Shown one piece after another: positions 41,425 to 50,158 of a DNA stretch of 64,000 nucleotides. Positions within the stretch are counted from its first letter, which is position 1; every line of letters starts with the position of its first letter. This stretch comes from Nocardioides baculatus (GTDB taxonomy: Bacteria; Actinomycetota; Actinomycetes; Propionibacteriales; Nocardioidaceae): the NCBI RefSeq assembly GCF_016735675.1, contig NZ_JAERSG010000008.1, positions 1 through 64,000 on the forward strand. The letters run 5' to 3'. The notes under the pieces were generated by a model. That model made no database searches. It was not told the origin of the DNA and worked only from the letters and a program-made list of their open reading frames with translations. Made by a program: the position numbers and the translations under genes.

Positions 41425-42472
41425 CGAAGTCGACCGTCACCGCGTCGCTGACCGGGTAGGTCTGGCAGGTCAGCACGAACTGCTGCTCGACCTCGGCCGG
41501 CTCGAGGGCGTAGTTGCGCACCATCTCCACCTCGCCGTCGACGACCTTCGCGCGACAGGTGCCGCACACCCCGCCCTTGCAGGCGAACGGCAGGTCGCTG
41601 CGCACCGCCTGGGCCGAGTCGAGGACCGTCGTGTCCCGGGCCATCGGGGTGGTCGTCGTACGCCCGTCGAGGACGACGGTGACGTCGCTCGTCACGCCCT
41701 CGACCACCCGGTCGGCGTGGCGCAGCGTCGGCGGCGGCTCGTCGACGAAGAACAGCTCGAAGTGCACCTTCTCCTGCGGCACGCCGAGCTCCTCGAGGAC
41801 CGTACGGGCGTCCTGGACGAGGCCGAGCGGACCGCACAGCCACACGTGGTCGATCGACCCGATCGGCACCTTGACCGGCAGCAGCCGGCGCAGCTTGTCG
41901 GCGTCGAGACGCCCCGAGAACAGCTCCACGTCGCGCGGCTCGCGCGAGAGCACGTGGACCAGGTCGAAGCGCGGTCCGTGGAGGTTCTTGAGGTCGCTGA
42001 GCTCCTCGGCGAACATCACCGATGTCGTCTCGCGGTTGCCGTAGAGCATCGTCACCGAGCTCGCCGGGTTGGCCAGGACCGAGGCGGCGATCGACAGCAT
42101 CGGCGTGATGCCGGAGCCGGCTGCGATGCAGAGGTGGCGGCCGGCGCTGGACGGGTCGGCGCGGAAGCTGCCCGACGGCTCGGCGACCTCGACGGTCTCC
42201 CCCGGCGCGACCTGGTGGATCAGCCACGACGAGAACATCCCGTCGGGGATCTCGCGCACGCCGATGCGCGGTGCGGCACCGGCGGGCGCGCAGATGGAGT
42301 AGGTCCGGCGGTGCTCGACGCCGTCGACGACCCGCCGCAGGGTGAGCGACTCCCCCGGCTCGAAGTCGAAGAGCTCGCGGAGGTCGTCGGGCACGTCGAA
42401 CGTGACGGCGGCCGAGTCGTCGGTGAGCGGCTCGACCGCCCGCACGGTCAGCGGGTGGAACGTCGTGGCCAC
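41417..42472 (-). CDS. paaE: 1,2-phenylacetyl-CoA epoxidase reductase subunit
   Basis: Passes electrons from NADPH to the PaaA diiron site. The product has 351 residues. The N-terminal FNR-like module has RRTYSICAP (FAD) and AAGSGITPMLSIA (NADPH). The C-terminal plant-type 2Fe-2S domain has CKGGVCGTC and a final Cys in VLTCQTYP. All four cluster Cys are present. GTG start abuts the paaD stop directly. Confidence 0.95.
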   Translation of the reverse strand: MATTFHPLTVRAVEPLTDDSAAVTFDVPDDLRELFDFEPGESLTLRRVVDGVEHRRTYSICAPAGAAPRIGVREIPDGMFSSWLIHQVAPGETVEVAEPSGSFRADPSSAGRHLCIAAGSGITPMLSIAASVLANPASSVTMLYGNRETTSVMFAEELSDLKNLHGPRFDLVHVLSREPRDVELFSGRLDADKLRRLLPVKVPIGSIDHVWLCGPLGLVQDARTVLEELGVPQEKVHFELFFVDEPPPTLRHADRVVEGVTSDVTVVLDGRTTTTPMARDTTVLDSAQAVRSDLPFACKGGVCGTCRAKVVDGEVEMVRNYALEPAEVEQQFVLTCQTYPVSDAVTVDFDA

Positions 42473-42976
42473 TCAGATCTCCTTGACGTGGTCGAACGGC
42501 TCGAGGCACTCGGTGCAGCGGTACTGCGCCTTGCAGGCCGTCGAGCCGAACTCCGAGACCAGCTCGGTGGCGGGCGAGCCGCACTGCGGGCAGCGGACCT
42601 GCCGCGCCGTCGGCAGCAGCGACAGCGGGATGGGACCGCTGGTGGACGGCGCCGGGCCGGGCGGGGAGATGCCGGCTGCGGCGAGCGCGGCGCGACCTGC
42701 CGGGGTGATCCAGTCGGTCGTCCAGGCCGGGTGCAGGCTGACCCGCACCTCGACCCTGTCGAAACCCGCCGAGGTCAGCTCGTGCACGAGGTCGTCACGC
42801 ATCGCTGCCATCGCGGGGCAGCCGGAGTAGGTCGGGGTGATGTCGACGACCACGTGGGAGTCGCCCACGACGTCGACGTCGCGCAGCACGCCGAGGTCGG
42901 CCAGCGACAGCATCGGCAGCTCGGGGTCGGTGACCCGCTCGGCGACGCGACGCGCGCGCTCCGTCGTACGGCTCAT
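42473..42976 (-). CDS. paaD: Phenylacetate epoxidase maturation protein
   Basis: Small iron-sulfur assembly-type factor needed for an active epoxidase. The product has 167 residues from the ATG at 42974-42976. The N-terminal DUF59 part has DPELPMLSLADLG and TPTYSGCPAM with its Cys. The C-terminal zinc-ribbon has CPQCGS and CTEC. A GTG at 42986-42988 would add four residues and overlap paaC; either is possible. Confidence 0.93.
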   Translation of the reverse strand: MSRTTERARRVAERVTDPELPMLSLADLGVLRDVDVVGDSHVVVDITPTYSGCPAMAAMRDDLVHELTSAGFDRVEVRVSLHPAWTTDWITPAGRAALAAAGISPPGPAPSTSGPIPLSLLPTARQVRCPQCGSPATELVSEFGSTACKAQYRCTECLEPFDHVKEI

Positions 42977-42981
42977 CAGCC

Positions 42982-43917
42982 TCACCACTGCCCCCTCGGG
43001 TGCGCCCGGGCGACGGACTGCATCTCGGCGAGCATCCGGCTCAGGGGCTCGCCGTGCATGCCGTCGCGACCGGTCCTGCCGAGCACGCCGGAGCGTCGCG
43101 GCGCCTCGGAGCGCTCGACGTCGGCGGCGGCCAGGACCTGGTCGAGGACGGTCTCGGCTGCCTCGCGCACGGTCGCCGGATCGACCCCGACGCCGGCCTC
43201 AGCGGCGGCCGCCTCGACCGGGTGGGTGTCGAACAGCTCCGGCCACAGCGGCCACAGCGCGTCGTACGCCGTGATGAGCCGCCTGCGCGACTCGTCGGTC
43301 CCCTGGGCCAGGGTGACGAACCACCGTGCGGCGTAGTCGCGGTGGTAGGCCAGCTCCTTGACGCCCTTGGCGGCGACGGCCGACAGCACGTGGTCGCGGC
43401 TCTCGCGCAGCCGCTCGAAGACGGCGAGGCGCCACACCGAGAACAGCAGCACCCGCACCGTCGCCTCGGCGAAGTCGCCGTTGACGAGCTCGGCGAGGCG
43501 GACGTTGCGGAAGTCGGGCGCCTCGCGGAAGTAGGCCAGTGCGTCCTCCGGCGGAGCCGGCGAGCCCTCGGGCAGCGTCGGCACGACGGCGTCGTCGGCC
43601 TTGGCCGCCCGCGCGAGCAGCAGCCGCGCCTGGCCGAGCAGGTCGAGCGCGATGTTGGACAGCGCGATGTCGTCCTCGAGGTCGGGGGCGTTGCTGGTCC
43701 ACTCCCCGATCCGGTGGGACATGACCAGCGAGTCGTCGCCCAGCATCAGGGCGTACGTCGCCAGGGTGGCCGCGTCGACGCCGTCGGGGATCGTCGTGTC
43801 GACGCCCGCGAGCGGGTCCTCGAAGTCGGTGCCGAAGGCCCAGTGGGCGTCGTTGACGAGCAGGCCGCTGTAGGCGGACTCGTGCTCGTCCTCCGCAGAA
43901 GTGTGAATGTCAGGCAT
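42982..43917 (-). CDS. paaC: 1,2-phenylacetyl-CoA epoxidase structural subunit
   Basis: Ferritin-like partner of PaaA that holds the complex together but lacks the diiron site. The product has 311 residues, slightly long because of an acidic N-terminal extension (about 40 residues, rich in Asp). DDSLVMSHRIGEW, DIALSNIALDLLGQARLLL and GVKELAYHRDYAARW are family segments. It follows paaB after a 93-base gap, the widest in the operon. Confidence 0.95.
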   Translation of the reverse strand: MPDIHTSAEDEHESAYSGLLVNDAHWAFGTDFEDPLAGVDTTIPDGVDAATLATYALMLGDDSLVMSHRIGEWTSNAPDLEDDIALSNIALDLLGQARLLLARAAKADDAVVPTLPEGSPAPPEDALAYFREAPDFRNVRLAELVNGDFAEATVRVLLFSVWRLAVFERLRESRDHVLSAVAAKGVKELAYHRDYAARWFVTLAQGTDESRRRLITAYDALWPLWPELFDTHPVEAAAAEAGVGVDPATVREAAETVLDQVLAAADVERSEAPRRSGVLGRTGRDGMHGEPLSRMLAEMQSVARAHPRGQW

Positions 43918-43942
43918 CAGGTTCTCTCGTCCGACTGATGGA

Positions 43943-43956
43943 GGGACCGGGGTCCC
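43943..43956. other. Hairpin in the paaB-paaC gap
   Basis: GGGACC and GGTCCC arms with two bases between, in the only sizeable gap of the paaA-I operon (43918-44010). It could slow or process the transcript. No gene is present in the gap. Confidence 0.35.
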
Positions 43957-44010
43957 CGCGGCGTTGTCCTGGAGGAGCGCAGCGGGGGAAGAGGAACGTC
44001 GTGGGGTGGT

Positions 44011-44373
44011 TCACATGTGGGGGACGTTGTCGGGGATGTCGTAGAAGGTCGGGTGCCGGTAGACCTTGTCGCCGCTCGGCGCGAACATCGGGTCCTTCTC
44101 GTCGGGGCTCGACGCGGTGATCGCGTCGGCGCGGACGACCCAGATGCTGACGCCCTCGTTGCGGCGGGTGTAGACGTCGCGGGCGTGCAGCAGGGCCATC
44201 CGGTCGTCGGCGGCGTGCAGCGAGCCGACGTGCACGTGGTTGAGCCCGCGCTTGCCGCGGACGAACACCTCGTAGAGCGGCCACTCGGGCTCAGGCGCCG
44301 GCACTCCCTGGCCGGTCGGGACACCCTCGAGCGGCACGGCGCCGTGGCCGCCCTCGGCGGACAGGTTGCTCAT
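44011..44373 (-). CDS. paaB: 1,2-phenylacetyl-CoA epoxidase subunit PaaB
   Basis: Small subunit of 120 residues. After a Gly/Pro/Glu leader of about 30 residues comes [24 protein letters not shown] in two segments, then [20 protein letters not shown] and a closing [17 protein letters not shown]. All are typical of PaaB. The ATG overlaps the paaA stop by four bases. Confidence 0.95.
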   Translation of the reverse strand: MSNLSAEGGHGAVPLEGVPTGQGVPAPEPEWPLYEVFVRGKRGLNHVHVGSLHAADDRMALLHARDVYTRRNEGVSIWVVRADAITASSPDEKDPMFAPSGDKVYRHPTFYDIPDNVPHM

Positions 44374-45338
44374 GCGCTGGTCTCCCCTTGCTTGGCCGCC
44401 CTCTGCTTCGCGGCGTACGCCGTCGCGGCCTCGCGCACCCAGGCGCCGTCCTCGTGGGCGCGGCGGCGGTGGGCCATCCGCTGGGCGTTGCAGGGGCCGT
44501 TGCCCTTCACCCCCTGCATGAACTCCTCCCAGTCCGGCTGGCCGAAGTCGTGGTGGCCGCGCTCCTCGTTCCAGACGAGCTCCGGGTCGGGCAGCGTCAC
44601 GCCGAGCGCCTCGGCCTGCGGGACGGACATGTCGACGAACTTCTGGCGCAGCTCGTCGTTGGTGTTGCGCTTGATCCCCCACGCCATCGACTGCGCGGTG
44701 TTGGGCGAGTCGGCGTCGGGCGGGCCGAACATCATCAGCGCCGGCCACCAGAACCGGTCGATCGACTCCTGCACCATCGCGCGCTGCTCGTCGGTGCCGC
44801 GCATCATCGTGGTCAGCAGCTCGTAGCCCTGCCGCTGGTGGAAGGACTCCTCCTTGCAGACCCGGATCATGGCGCGGCCGTAGGGGCCGTAGGAGGTGCG
44901 GCACAGCGGCACCTGGTTGCAGATCGCGGCGCCGTCGACCAGCCAGCCGATGGCGCCGACGTCGGCGTAGGACAGCGTCGGGTAGTTGAAGATCGAGGAG
45001 TACTTCTGGCGTCCGGAGATCAGCATCTCGGTCAGCTCGAGCCGGGAGACGCCGAGCGTCTCGGCGGCGGAGTAGAGGTAGAGCCCGTGGCCCGCCTCGT
45101 CCTGCACCTTGGCCAGCAGGATCGCCTTGCGGCGCAGGCTCGGGGCGCGGGTGATCCAGTTGCCCTCGGGCTGCATGCCGATGATCTCGCTGTGCGCGTG
45201 CTGGGCGATCTGCCGCACGAGGGTCTTGCGATAGCCCTCGGGCATCCAGTCACGCGGCTCGATCCGGTCGTTGCGCGCGATCGTCGCCTCGAAGTGGGCC
45301 TCGAGCGCCTCGTCGGGCGCGGCCTCGGTGAGCGTCAT
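44370..45338 (-). CDS. paaA: 1,2-phenylacetyl-CoA epoxidase catalytic subunit
   Basis: Diiron oxygenase of 322 residues that epoxidises the ring of phenylacetyl-CoA. Iron-ligand motifs are KVQDEAGHG and [23 protein letters not shown] and [11 protein letters not shown] are also conserved. I start at the ATG 45336-45338, which has GGAAGGG upstream; an in-frame start 18 bases earlier has no ribosome site. First gene of the operon, divergent from paaZ. Confidence 0.96.
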   Translation of the reverse strand: MTLTEAAPDEALEAHFEATIARNDRIEPRDWMPEGYRKTLVRQIAQHAHSEIIGMQPEGNWITRAPSLRRKAILLAKVQDEAGHGLYLYSAAETLGVSRLELTEMLISGRQKYSSIFNYPTLSYADVGAIGWLVDGAAICNQVPLCRTSYGPYGRAMIRVCKEESFHQRQGYELLTTMMRGTDEQRAMVQESIDRFWWPALMMFGPPDADSPNTAQSMAWGIKRNTNDELRQKFVDMSVPQAEALGVTLPDPELVWNEERGHHDFGQPDWEEFMQGVKGNGPCNAQRMAHRRRAHEDGAWVREAATAYAAKQRAAKQGETSA

Positions 45339-45363
45339 CAGCAACCCTTCCGCCACATTTACT

Positions 45364-45378
45364 GACCGATCGGTCTGG
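45364..45378. promoter_or_regulatory. PaaR-like operator between paaA and paaZ
   Basis: Contains GACCGATCGGTC, a 12-base perfect palindrome (45364-45375). Read as ACCGATCGGTCTGG it fits 8 of 10 defined positions of the recalled PaaR core. It lies 26 bases from the paaA start and 62 from paaZ. Confidence 0.7.
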
Positions 45379-45439
45379 TATTAGTGTGTCACCAGTCACC
45401 CTGCCACGCAATCCGCGACCCCGTCACTGGAGGAACCCC

Positions 45440-47482
45440 GTGAGCCGACTGCTCGAGAGCTACGCCGCCGGCCGCTGGTACGCCGCCTCCAGCCAGGGCG
45501 GGGTGGAGGGCGACCCGCTGCTGGACGCCGCCACGGGCGAGGAGGTCGCGCGCATCTCGAGTGCCGGTCTCGACCTCGGCGCGATGGCCCACCACGCGCG
45601 TACGGTCGGGGGTCCCGCGATCCGCGAGCTGACCTTCCACGAGCGCGCTCTGCTGCTCAAGGACCTGGCCACGCACCTCACCGGCCTCAAGGACGAGTTC
45701 TACGAGCTGTCGCTGGCCACCGGCGCCACCCGCCGCGACTCGTGGATCGACATCGACGGCGGCTTCGGCACCGTCTTCAGCTACTCCTCCAAGAGCCGCC
45801 GCGAGCTGCCCAACGACATCGTCGCCTGCGACGGCGACCTCGAGCAGCTCGGTCGCACCGGTGTCTTCATGGGCCAGCACGTCTACACCTCGCGGCCCGG
45901 TGTCGCGGTGCAGATCAACGCCTTCAACTTCCCCGTCTGGGGCATGCTCGAGAAGCTCGCGCCGGCGTTCGTCGCCGGGCTGCCGTCGCTGGTGAAGCCC
46001 GCCAGCCAGACCGCCTACCTCACCGAGCTCGTCGTCCGGCGGATCATCGAGTCCGGGATCCTGCCGGAGGGCTCGCTCCAGCTGCTGTCGGGGTCGGCCG
46101 GCGACCTGCTCGACCACCTCGGCGTGCAGGACTCGGTGGCCTTCACCGGCTCGGCCCACACCGCCGGGATCCTGCGCCAGCACCCGTCGGTCCTGCACGG
46201 CGGCGTGACGCTGCAGGTCGAGGCCGACTCCCTCAACTGCTCGGTCCTCGGCCCTGACGTGACGTCGAGCGACCCCGAGTGGGACCTCTTCGTCACGGGC
46301 GTCGTCACCGAGATGACCGCCAAGGCCGGCCAGAAGTGCACGGCGATCCGCCGCGTCATCGTCCCCTCGGCCGTCGCCGACGAGATGACCGACGCGATCG
46401 CTGCCAGGCTCTCGTCCATCACCGTCGGCAACCCCGCCGACGAGTCGGTCCGGATGGGCCCGCTCGCCTCGCTCGGCCAGCGCGAGGAGGTCCGCAAGGC
46501 CGTCGAGGCGCTGCGGTCGTCCGCCGACGTCGTGCTCGGAGACCCGACCGCGACCTCGGGCTTCGCCGGTGACGGAGAGCGCGGCGCCTTCATGTCGCCG
46601 GTGCTGCTCAGGGCCCGCGCCGGAGCGGTCGAGCCCCACGACGTCGAGCCCTTCGGCCCGGTGTCGACCGTGATGTCCTACGACTCCCTCGACGAGGCCG
46701 TGACCCTGGCCGCGCGCGGCAAGGGCTCGCTCGTCGGCTCGGTCGTCACCCACGACCCCGCCGTCGCCCGCACCCTCGTCCTCGGCCTCGCGCCGTGGCA
46801 CGGCCGCATCCTGGTCCTCGACCGCGACGACGCACCCGAGTCGACCGGTCACGGGTCTCCCCTGCCGATGCTCGTGCACGGCGGGCCGGGCCGGGCCGGC
46901 GGCGGCGAGGAGCTCGGCGGCGTGCGCGGCGTGCTGCACCACATGCAGCGCACCGCCATCCAGGGCTCGCCCGACATGCTCACCGCGATCACCGGACGCT
47001 GGACCCGCGGCTCGCAGCGCACGGTGACGCCCGAGCACCCCTTCCGGCACTCGCTCGCGACGCTCGCGGTCGGCGACACGATCGTGTCCGAGCCGCGCGT
47101 GATCTCGCTCGACGACATCGACCACTTCTCCGAGTTCACCGGCGACACGTTCTACGCCCACACCGACCCCGAGGCCGCCGCGCAGAACGAGCTCTTCGGC
47201 GGGATCGTCGCACACGGCTACCTCATCGTGTCGATGGCCGCCGGCCTCTTCGTCGACCCCGCGCCGGGCCCGGTGCTCGCCAACTTCGGCGTCGACAACC
47301 TGCGCTTCCTCACTCCCGTGAAGGCCGGCGACTCGATCCAGGTGACGCTCACCGTCAAGCAGATGACCCCCCGCGCGACCGCCGACTACGGCGAGGTTCG
47401 CTGGGACGCGCTGGTCGTCAACGGCGACGGCGAGCCGGTGGCGACGTACGACGTGCTGACGCTGGTCGCCAAGGAGGCCTGA
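45440..47482 (+). CDS. paaZ: Bifunctional oxepin-CoA hydrolase / semialdehyde dehydrogenase
   Basis: Two-domain enzyme of 680 residues that opens the oxepin ring and oxidises the resulting aldehyde. The N-terminal aldehyde dehydrogenase domain (to about 520) has NAFNFPVWG, the catalytic Glu in TLQVEADSLN and Cys in KAGQKCTAIRR. The C-terminal MaoC-type hydratase domain has FSEFTGDTFYAHTD and FGGIVAHGYL, with Asp and His in place. Length agrees with full bifunctional PaaZ. GTG start with TGGAGGAA upstream. Confidence 0.96.
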   Translation: MSRLLESYAAGRWYAASSQGGVEGDPLLDAATGEEVARISSAGLDLGAMAHHARTVGGPAIRELTFHERALLLKDLATHLTGLKDEFYELSLATGATRRDSWIDIDGGFGTVFSYSSKSRRELPNDIVACDGDLEQLGRTGVFMGQHVYTSRPGVAVQINAFNFPVWGMLEKLAPAFVAGLPSLVKPASQTAYLTELVVRRIIESGILPEGSLQLLSGSAGDLLDHLGVQDSVAFTGSAHTAGILRQHPSVLHGGVTLQVEADSLNCSVLGPDVTSSDPEWDLFVTGVVTEMTAKAGQKCTAIRRVIVPSAVADEMTDAIAARLSSITVGNPADESVRMGPLASLGQREEVRKAVEALRSSADVVLGDPTATSGFAGDGERGAFMSPVLLRARAGAVEPHDVEPFGPVSTVMSYDSLDEAVTLAARGKGSLVGSVVTHDPAVARTLVLGLAPWHGRILVLDRDDAPESTGHGSPLPMLVHGGPGRAGGGEELGGVRGVLHHMQRTAIQGSPDMLTAITGRWTRGSQRTVTPEHPFRHSLATLAVGDTIVSEPRVISLDDIDHFSEFTGDTFYAHTDPEAAAQNELFGGIVAHGYLIVSMAAGLFVDPAPGPVLANFGVDNLRFLTPVKAGDSIQVTLTVKQMTPRATADYGEVRWDALVVNGDGEPVATYDVLTLVAKEA

Positions 47483-47504
47483 GCGCGTCTGGGCTCCTCG
47501 CCGA

Positions 47505-47554
47505 GCGGTGGTCCACCCACATTCGAGGAGCCCGGAATGTCGCTGGGCCACCGC
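47505..47554. repeat. Imperfect hairpin repeat, unit 1
   Basis: GCGGTGGTCC plus CACATTC face GGAATGT plus GGGCCACCGC, loop near GAGGAGCCC. It starts 23 bases after the paaZ stop. Confidence 0.6.
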
Positions 47555-47587
47555 TGGCCCGGAGAGTCGCGCAGGACACGCCGGTGG

Positions 47588-47636
47588 GCGGTGGTCCAGC
47601 CACCTTCGCGCCTCGAGAAATGTGGTTCCACCACCG
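47588..47636. repeat. Imperfect hairpin repeat, unit 2
   Basis: GCGGTGGTCC plus CCACCTTC face GAAATGTGG plus CCACCACCGC. Same GCGGTGG/CCACCGC ends as unit 1, in tandem. The pair may be a transcription end for paaZ or a dispersed element; nothing else fills 47483-47649. Confidence 0.6.
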
Positions 47637-47649
47637 CTCCGCCGGGCGC

Positions 47650-47655
47650 TACCGT
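47650..47655 (+). promoter_or_regulatory. -10 hexamer, leaderless promoter of the 104-residue membrane protein
   Basis: TACCGT, six bases before the GTG at 47662. Confidence 0.45.
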
Positions 47656-47661
47656 GTCGCC

Positions 47662-47976
47662 GTGACCAGGTCAGCCCAGCGTGTCGTCGGGATCGTCGTC
47701 CTGGTGGTGCTCGGCCTGCTCACGCTGCCGGTGGTGGCCTACTTCGCCGACACCGGCGACGGTGACGGCACGGAGAACTGGATCATCCCGGTCGCGCTGC
47801 TCGCCATGGCAGTGATCGGTGCCGCGCTCGCGATCGCACTGCCGGGACTGGCCCGGGAGGGAGCGAGCACCGGACGGCGCGCCCTCACGGGCGTGTGGTG
47901 GGGACTGCTCGGCCTGTTCGTCGGGCTGGTGGTCTTCTGGTTCCTGCTGAACGGGCTCGACGCCGGCGGCGCCTGA
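47662..47976 (+). CDS. Small three-helix membrane protein
   Basis: Protein of 104 residues with hydrophobic helices at about 8-25, 40-60 and 76-98. Between the first two is an acidic loop (ADTGDGDGTENW). I recognise no family. The GTG is chosen because of the -10 hexamer six bases upstream; the open frame extends far upstream through paaZ in another frame. Function unknown. Confidence 0.65.
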   Translation: MTRSAQRVVGIVVLVVLGLLTLPVVAYFADTGDGDGTENWIIPVALLAMAVIGAALAIALPGLAREGASTGRRALTGVWWGLLGLFVGLVVFWFLLNGLDAGGA

Positions 47977-47985
47977 CGCGCTCGA

Positions 47986-47991
47986 TACGGT
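47986..47991 (+). promoter_or_regulatory. -10 hexamer, leaderless promoter of the 73-residue protein
   Basis: TACGGT, six bases before the ATG at 47998. Confidence 0.5.
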
Positions 47992-47997
47992 GGCGCC

Positions 47998-48219
47998 ATG
48001 GCGTCGAAGAAAAAGTCCTGGTCCGACATGACCCCCACGCAGAAGAAGGTCGTCGTCGCCGTGGGGATCGCCGAGATGGCACTGACGACCTGGTGCGCAC
48101 GCGACCTCAAGCACAGGCCGAAGGAGCTGGTCCGCGGGCCGAAGGTCCTCTGGGGACCGGTGCTCTCGGTGCAGCCGGTCGGCCCGATCGCCTACCTGGT
48201 GTGGGGCCGCAAGCGCTGA
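47998..48219 (+). CDS. Small membrane protein, PLDc_N-like
   Basis: Protein of 73 residues. A basic start (MASKKKSW) leads to one helix, a charged middle (ARDLKHRPKELVRGPK) and a second helix ending QPVGPIAYLVWGRKR. That last segment is the hallmark of the PLDc_N (phospholipase D nuclease N-terminal) domain, here without an enzyme domain. Role unknown. Confidence 0.75.
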   Translation: MASKKKSWSDMTPTQKKVVVAVGIAEMALTTWCARDLKHRPKELVRGPKVLWGPVLSVQPVGPIAYLVWGRKR

Positions 48220-48222
48220 CCC

Positions 48223-48879
48223 TCAGCCGGAGTACGGCACCTCGGTGCGCCAGTGCGACTCGTCGGTCGTGATCGCGGCCCACAGGGCGTCGGCGACCCG
48301 GTCGGGCGTGAAGGCGTCCTCGCGCGACAGCGTCCCGCGGACCGTGACCGACACCGCGCGGATACCGTCGGGCGCCAGCGTCTTGTCGAGGCTGTGCACG
48401 AGGTTGCGGACCCCGGCCTTCTGCACCCCGAGCGAGGCCGCCTTCTCCCACGGCTGGTCCGCGGCCATGCTGCCGGTGACGCTGATCCGTCCGCCCGCCG
48501 ACATGTAGGGCCGCGCGGCCTGCACGACGGTGAGCAGCGCGCCGACGCCGAGCGCGACGTCCTCGAGCAGCTCCGGCACCGTCAGGCTCAGCGGGTCCTT
48601 CTCGCGGAAGGCGCTGGGGTTGAAGTGCAGGACGTCGATGTGACCGGTGTGCTCACCGAAGCGGCGTACGGCGTCGCGGGCGGCCTGCTCGTCGGTGACG
48701 TCGGCGACGGTGTGGCCGACGGTCGCGCCCCGCGCCTCGAGGTCGGGCACCAGGTCGTCGATGACCTGCTGGTCGGCGCCCAGCAGCGCGACGTCGTACC
48801 CCTCGTCCGCGAAGCGACGGGCCACCGACCCGCTGACGCCGGGGCCGGCTCCGATGATCACGATGACGGGTTTACTCAT
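48223..48879 (-). CDS. SDR-family protein lacking the catalytic Tyr
   Basis: Rossmann-fold protein of 218 residues. IIGAGPGVSGSVARRF is the cofactor motif, VADVTDE the adenine-contact region, and GRISVTGSMA holds the usual Ser. The YxxxK motif is not intact: the segment reads ASLGVQKAG, with Leu where Tyr should be, four residues before the Lys. It may still bind NAD(P) but probably not by the standard SDR mechanism. Single gene. Confidence 0.82.
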   Translation of the reverse strand: MSKPVIVIIGAGPGVSGSVARRFADEGYDVALLGADQQVIDDLVPDLEARGATVGHTVADVTDEQAARDAVRRFGEHTGHIDVLHFNPSAFREKDPLSLTVPELLEDVALGVGALLTVVQAARPYMSAGGRISVTGSMAADQPWEKAASLGVQKAGVRNLVHSLDKTLAPDGIRAVSVTVRGTLSREDAFTPDRVADALWAAITTDESHWRTEVPYSG

Positions 48880-48897
48880 GGCCCCAGTTCTACCGCG

Positions 48898-49083
48898 TCA
48901 CGGCTGGTGCGGCTGCTTGCCGGTCGGGTCCTCGGGGATCGCGTTGGGGCCCTGGGCACCCTCCTGCACGTCGCCGGACTCCTGGTCGGGCTGTCCGGCG
49001 ACCGAGTCGCCTGCACTGATCTCCTCGGGCTCGTCGCCCTCGGGGGCGAGCTCGGATACCTGTCCACCTTCGTTGCTGTCCAT
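48898..49083 (-). CDS. Small acidic protein (61 aa)
   Basis: ATG at 49081-49083 with a GGGGAG ribosome site. The product is highly polar (ELAPEGDEPEEISAGDSV, QPDQESGDVQEGAQGPN) and certainly disordered. Similar Gln/Asp/Pro-rich short proteins occur in related genomes, but I can name no family. Real coding status is moderately likely. Confidence 0.5.
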   Translation of the reverse strand: MDSNEGGQVSELAPEGDEPEEISAGDSVAGQPDQESGDVQEGAQGPNAIPEDPTGKQPHQP

Positions 49084-49155
49084 GCTCCCCACACAAGCAC
49101 CGTGCACCTGAGACTGCCCACCTCGATGGGTGGTGGCTCGCCCCGGCACGCTGGC

Positions 49156-49161
49156 TACCGT
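49156..49161 (+). promoter_or_regulatory. -10 hexamer, leaderless promoter of the F420-type oxidoreductase gene
   Basis: TACCGT, six bases before the ATG at 49168. Confidence 0.5.
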
Positions 49162-49167
49162 CGCGGC

Positions 49168-50154
49168 ATGACGCGTTTCGGGTACACCTTGATGACCGAG
49201 CAGAGCGGCCCGCGGGAGCTGGTGACGTACGCCGTCGAGGCCGAACGGGTCGGCTTCGACTTCGAGGTGATGAGCGATCACTTCTCCCCCTGGCTCACCG
49301 AGCAGGGACACGCGCCCTACGCCTGGACGACGCTCGGTGCCGTCGCGCAGGCGACCGAGCGCGTGGGGCTGATGACCTACGTGACCTGCCCGACGCTGCG
49401 CTACCACCCGGCTGTGGTGGCCCAGAAGGCCGCGACGCTGCAGATCCTGGCCGAGGGCCGCTTCACCCTCGGCCTGGGCAGCGGCGAGAACCTCAACGAG
49501 CACGTCGTCGGCGAGGGCTGGCCCGCGATCGCGGAGCGGCAGGACCTGCTGGCGGAGGCGATCGAGGTGATCCGCGCGCTGCACACCGGCGAGCTCGTCG
49601 ACCACCGCGGCGACTTCTTCCAGGTCGACTCCGCGCGCATCTGGGACCTGCCCGACGAGGGCGTGGACATCGGCGTGGCGGTCGCCGGCGACCGCGCGAT
49701 CGCCCGGTTCGCACCGCTCGCCGACCACCTCGTCGCCGTCGAGCCGAAGGCCGAGATCATCGAGTCCTGGAACTCCGTCGAGGACGCACCGCGCATCGGC
49801 GGCGACGCCCGCGCCATCGGCCAGATCCCCATCTGCTGGGACCCCGACGAGGAGACCGCGGTCGCGCGGGCGCACGAGCAGTTCCGCTGGTTCGGCGGCG
49901 GCTGGTCGGTCAACGCCGACCTGCCCACCCCGGCCGGCTTCGCCGGCGCGACGACGTACGTCCGACCGGAGGACGTCGCCGAGTCGATCCCGTGCGGCCC
50001 CGACCTCGACAAGGTCGTCGAGGCGGTCTCGGCCTACTGGGAGGCGGGCTTCACCGACGTCGCCCTGGTGCAGATCGGCGACGAGGGCCAGGACCGCTTC
50101 CTGAGTGAGGCGGCCGGCCCGCTGCTGGAGAAGCTGCGGGCCGCCGCCCCCTGA
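49168..50154 (+). CDS. F420-dependent luciferase-like oxidoreductase (TIGR03557-like)
   Basis: TIM-barrel enzyme of 328 residues. The opening MTRFGYTLMTEQSGPREL, the block SDHFSPWLTEQGHAPYAW and LGLGSGENLNEHVVG are characteristic of the F420-dependent group related to F420-glucose-6-phosphate dehydrogenase. It should transfer hydride to or from F420; the substrate is unknown. This is the main sequence hint that the organism uses F420. It converges with the following minus-strand gene. Confidence 0.9.
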   Translation: MTRFGYTLMTEQSGPRELVTYAVEAERVGFDFEVMSDHFSPWLTEQGHAPYAWTTLGAVAQATERVGLMTYVTCPTLRYHPAVVAQKAATLQILAEGRFTLGLGSGENLNEHVVGEGWPAIAERQDLLAEAIEVIRALHTGELVDHRGDFFQVDSARIWDLPDEGVDIGVAVAGDRAIARFAPLADHLVAVEPKAEIIESWNSVEDAPRIGGDARAIGQIPICWDPDEETAVARAHEQFRWFGGGWSVNADLPTPAGFAGATTYVRPEDVAESIPCGPDLDKVVEAVSAYWEAGFTDVALVQIGDEGQDRFLSEAAGPLLEKLRAAAP

Positions 50155-50158
50155 CGGC

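Noticed and set aside
45389-47551. 720-codon minus-strand frame opposite paaZ
   Set aside because: Mirror of a real gene; repetitive low-information translation.
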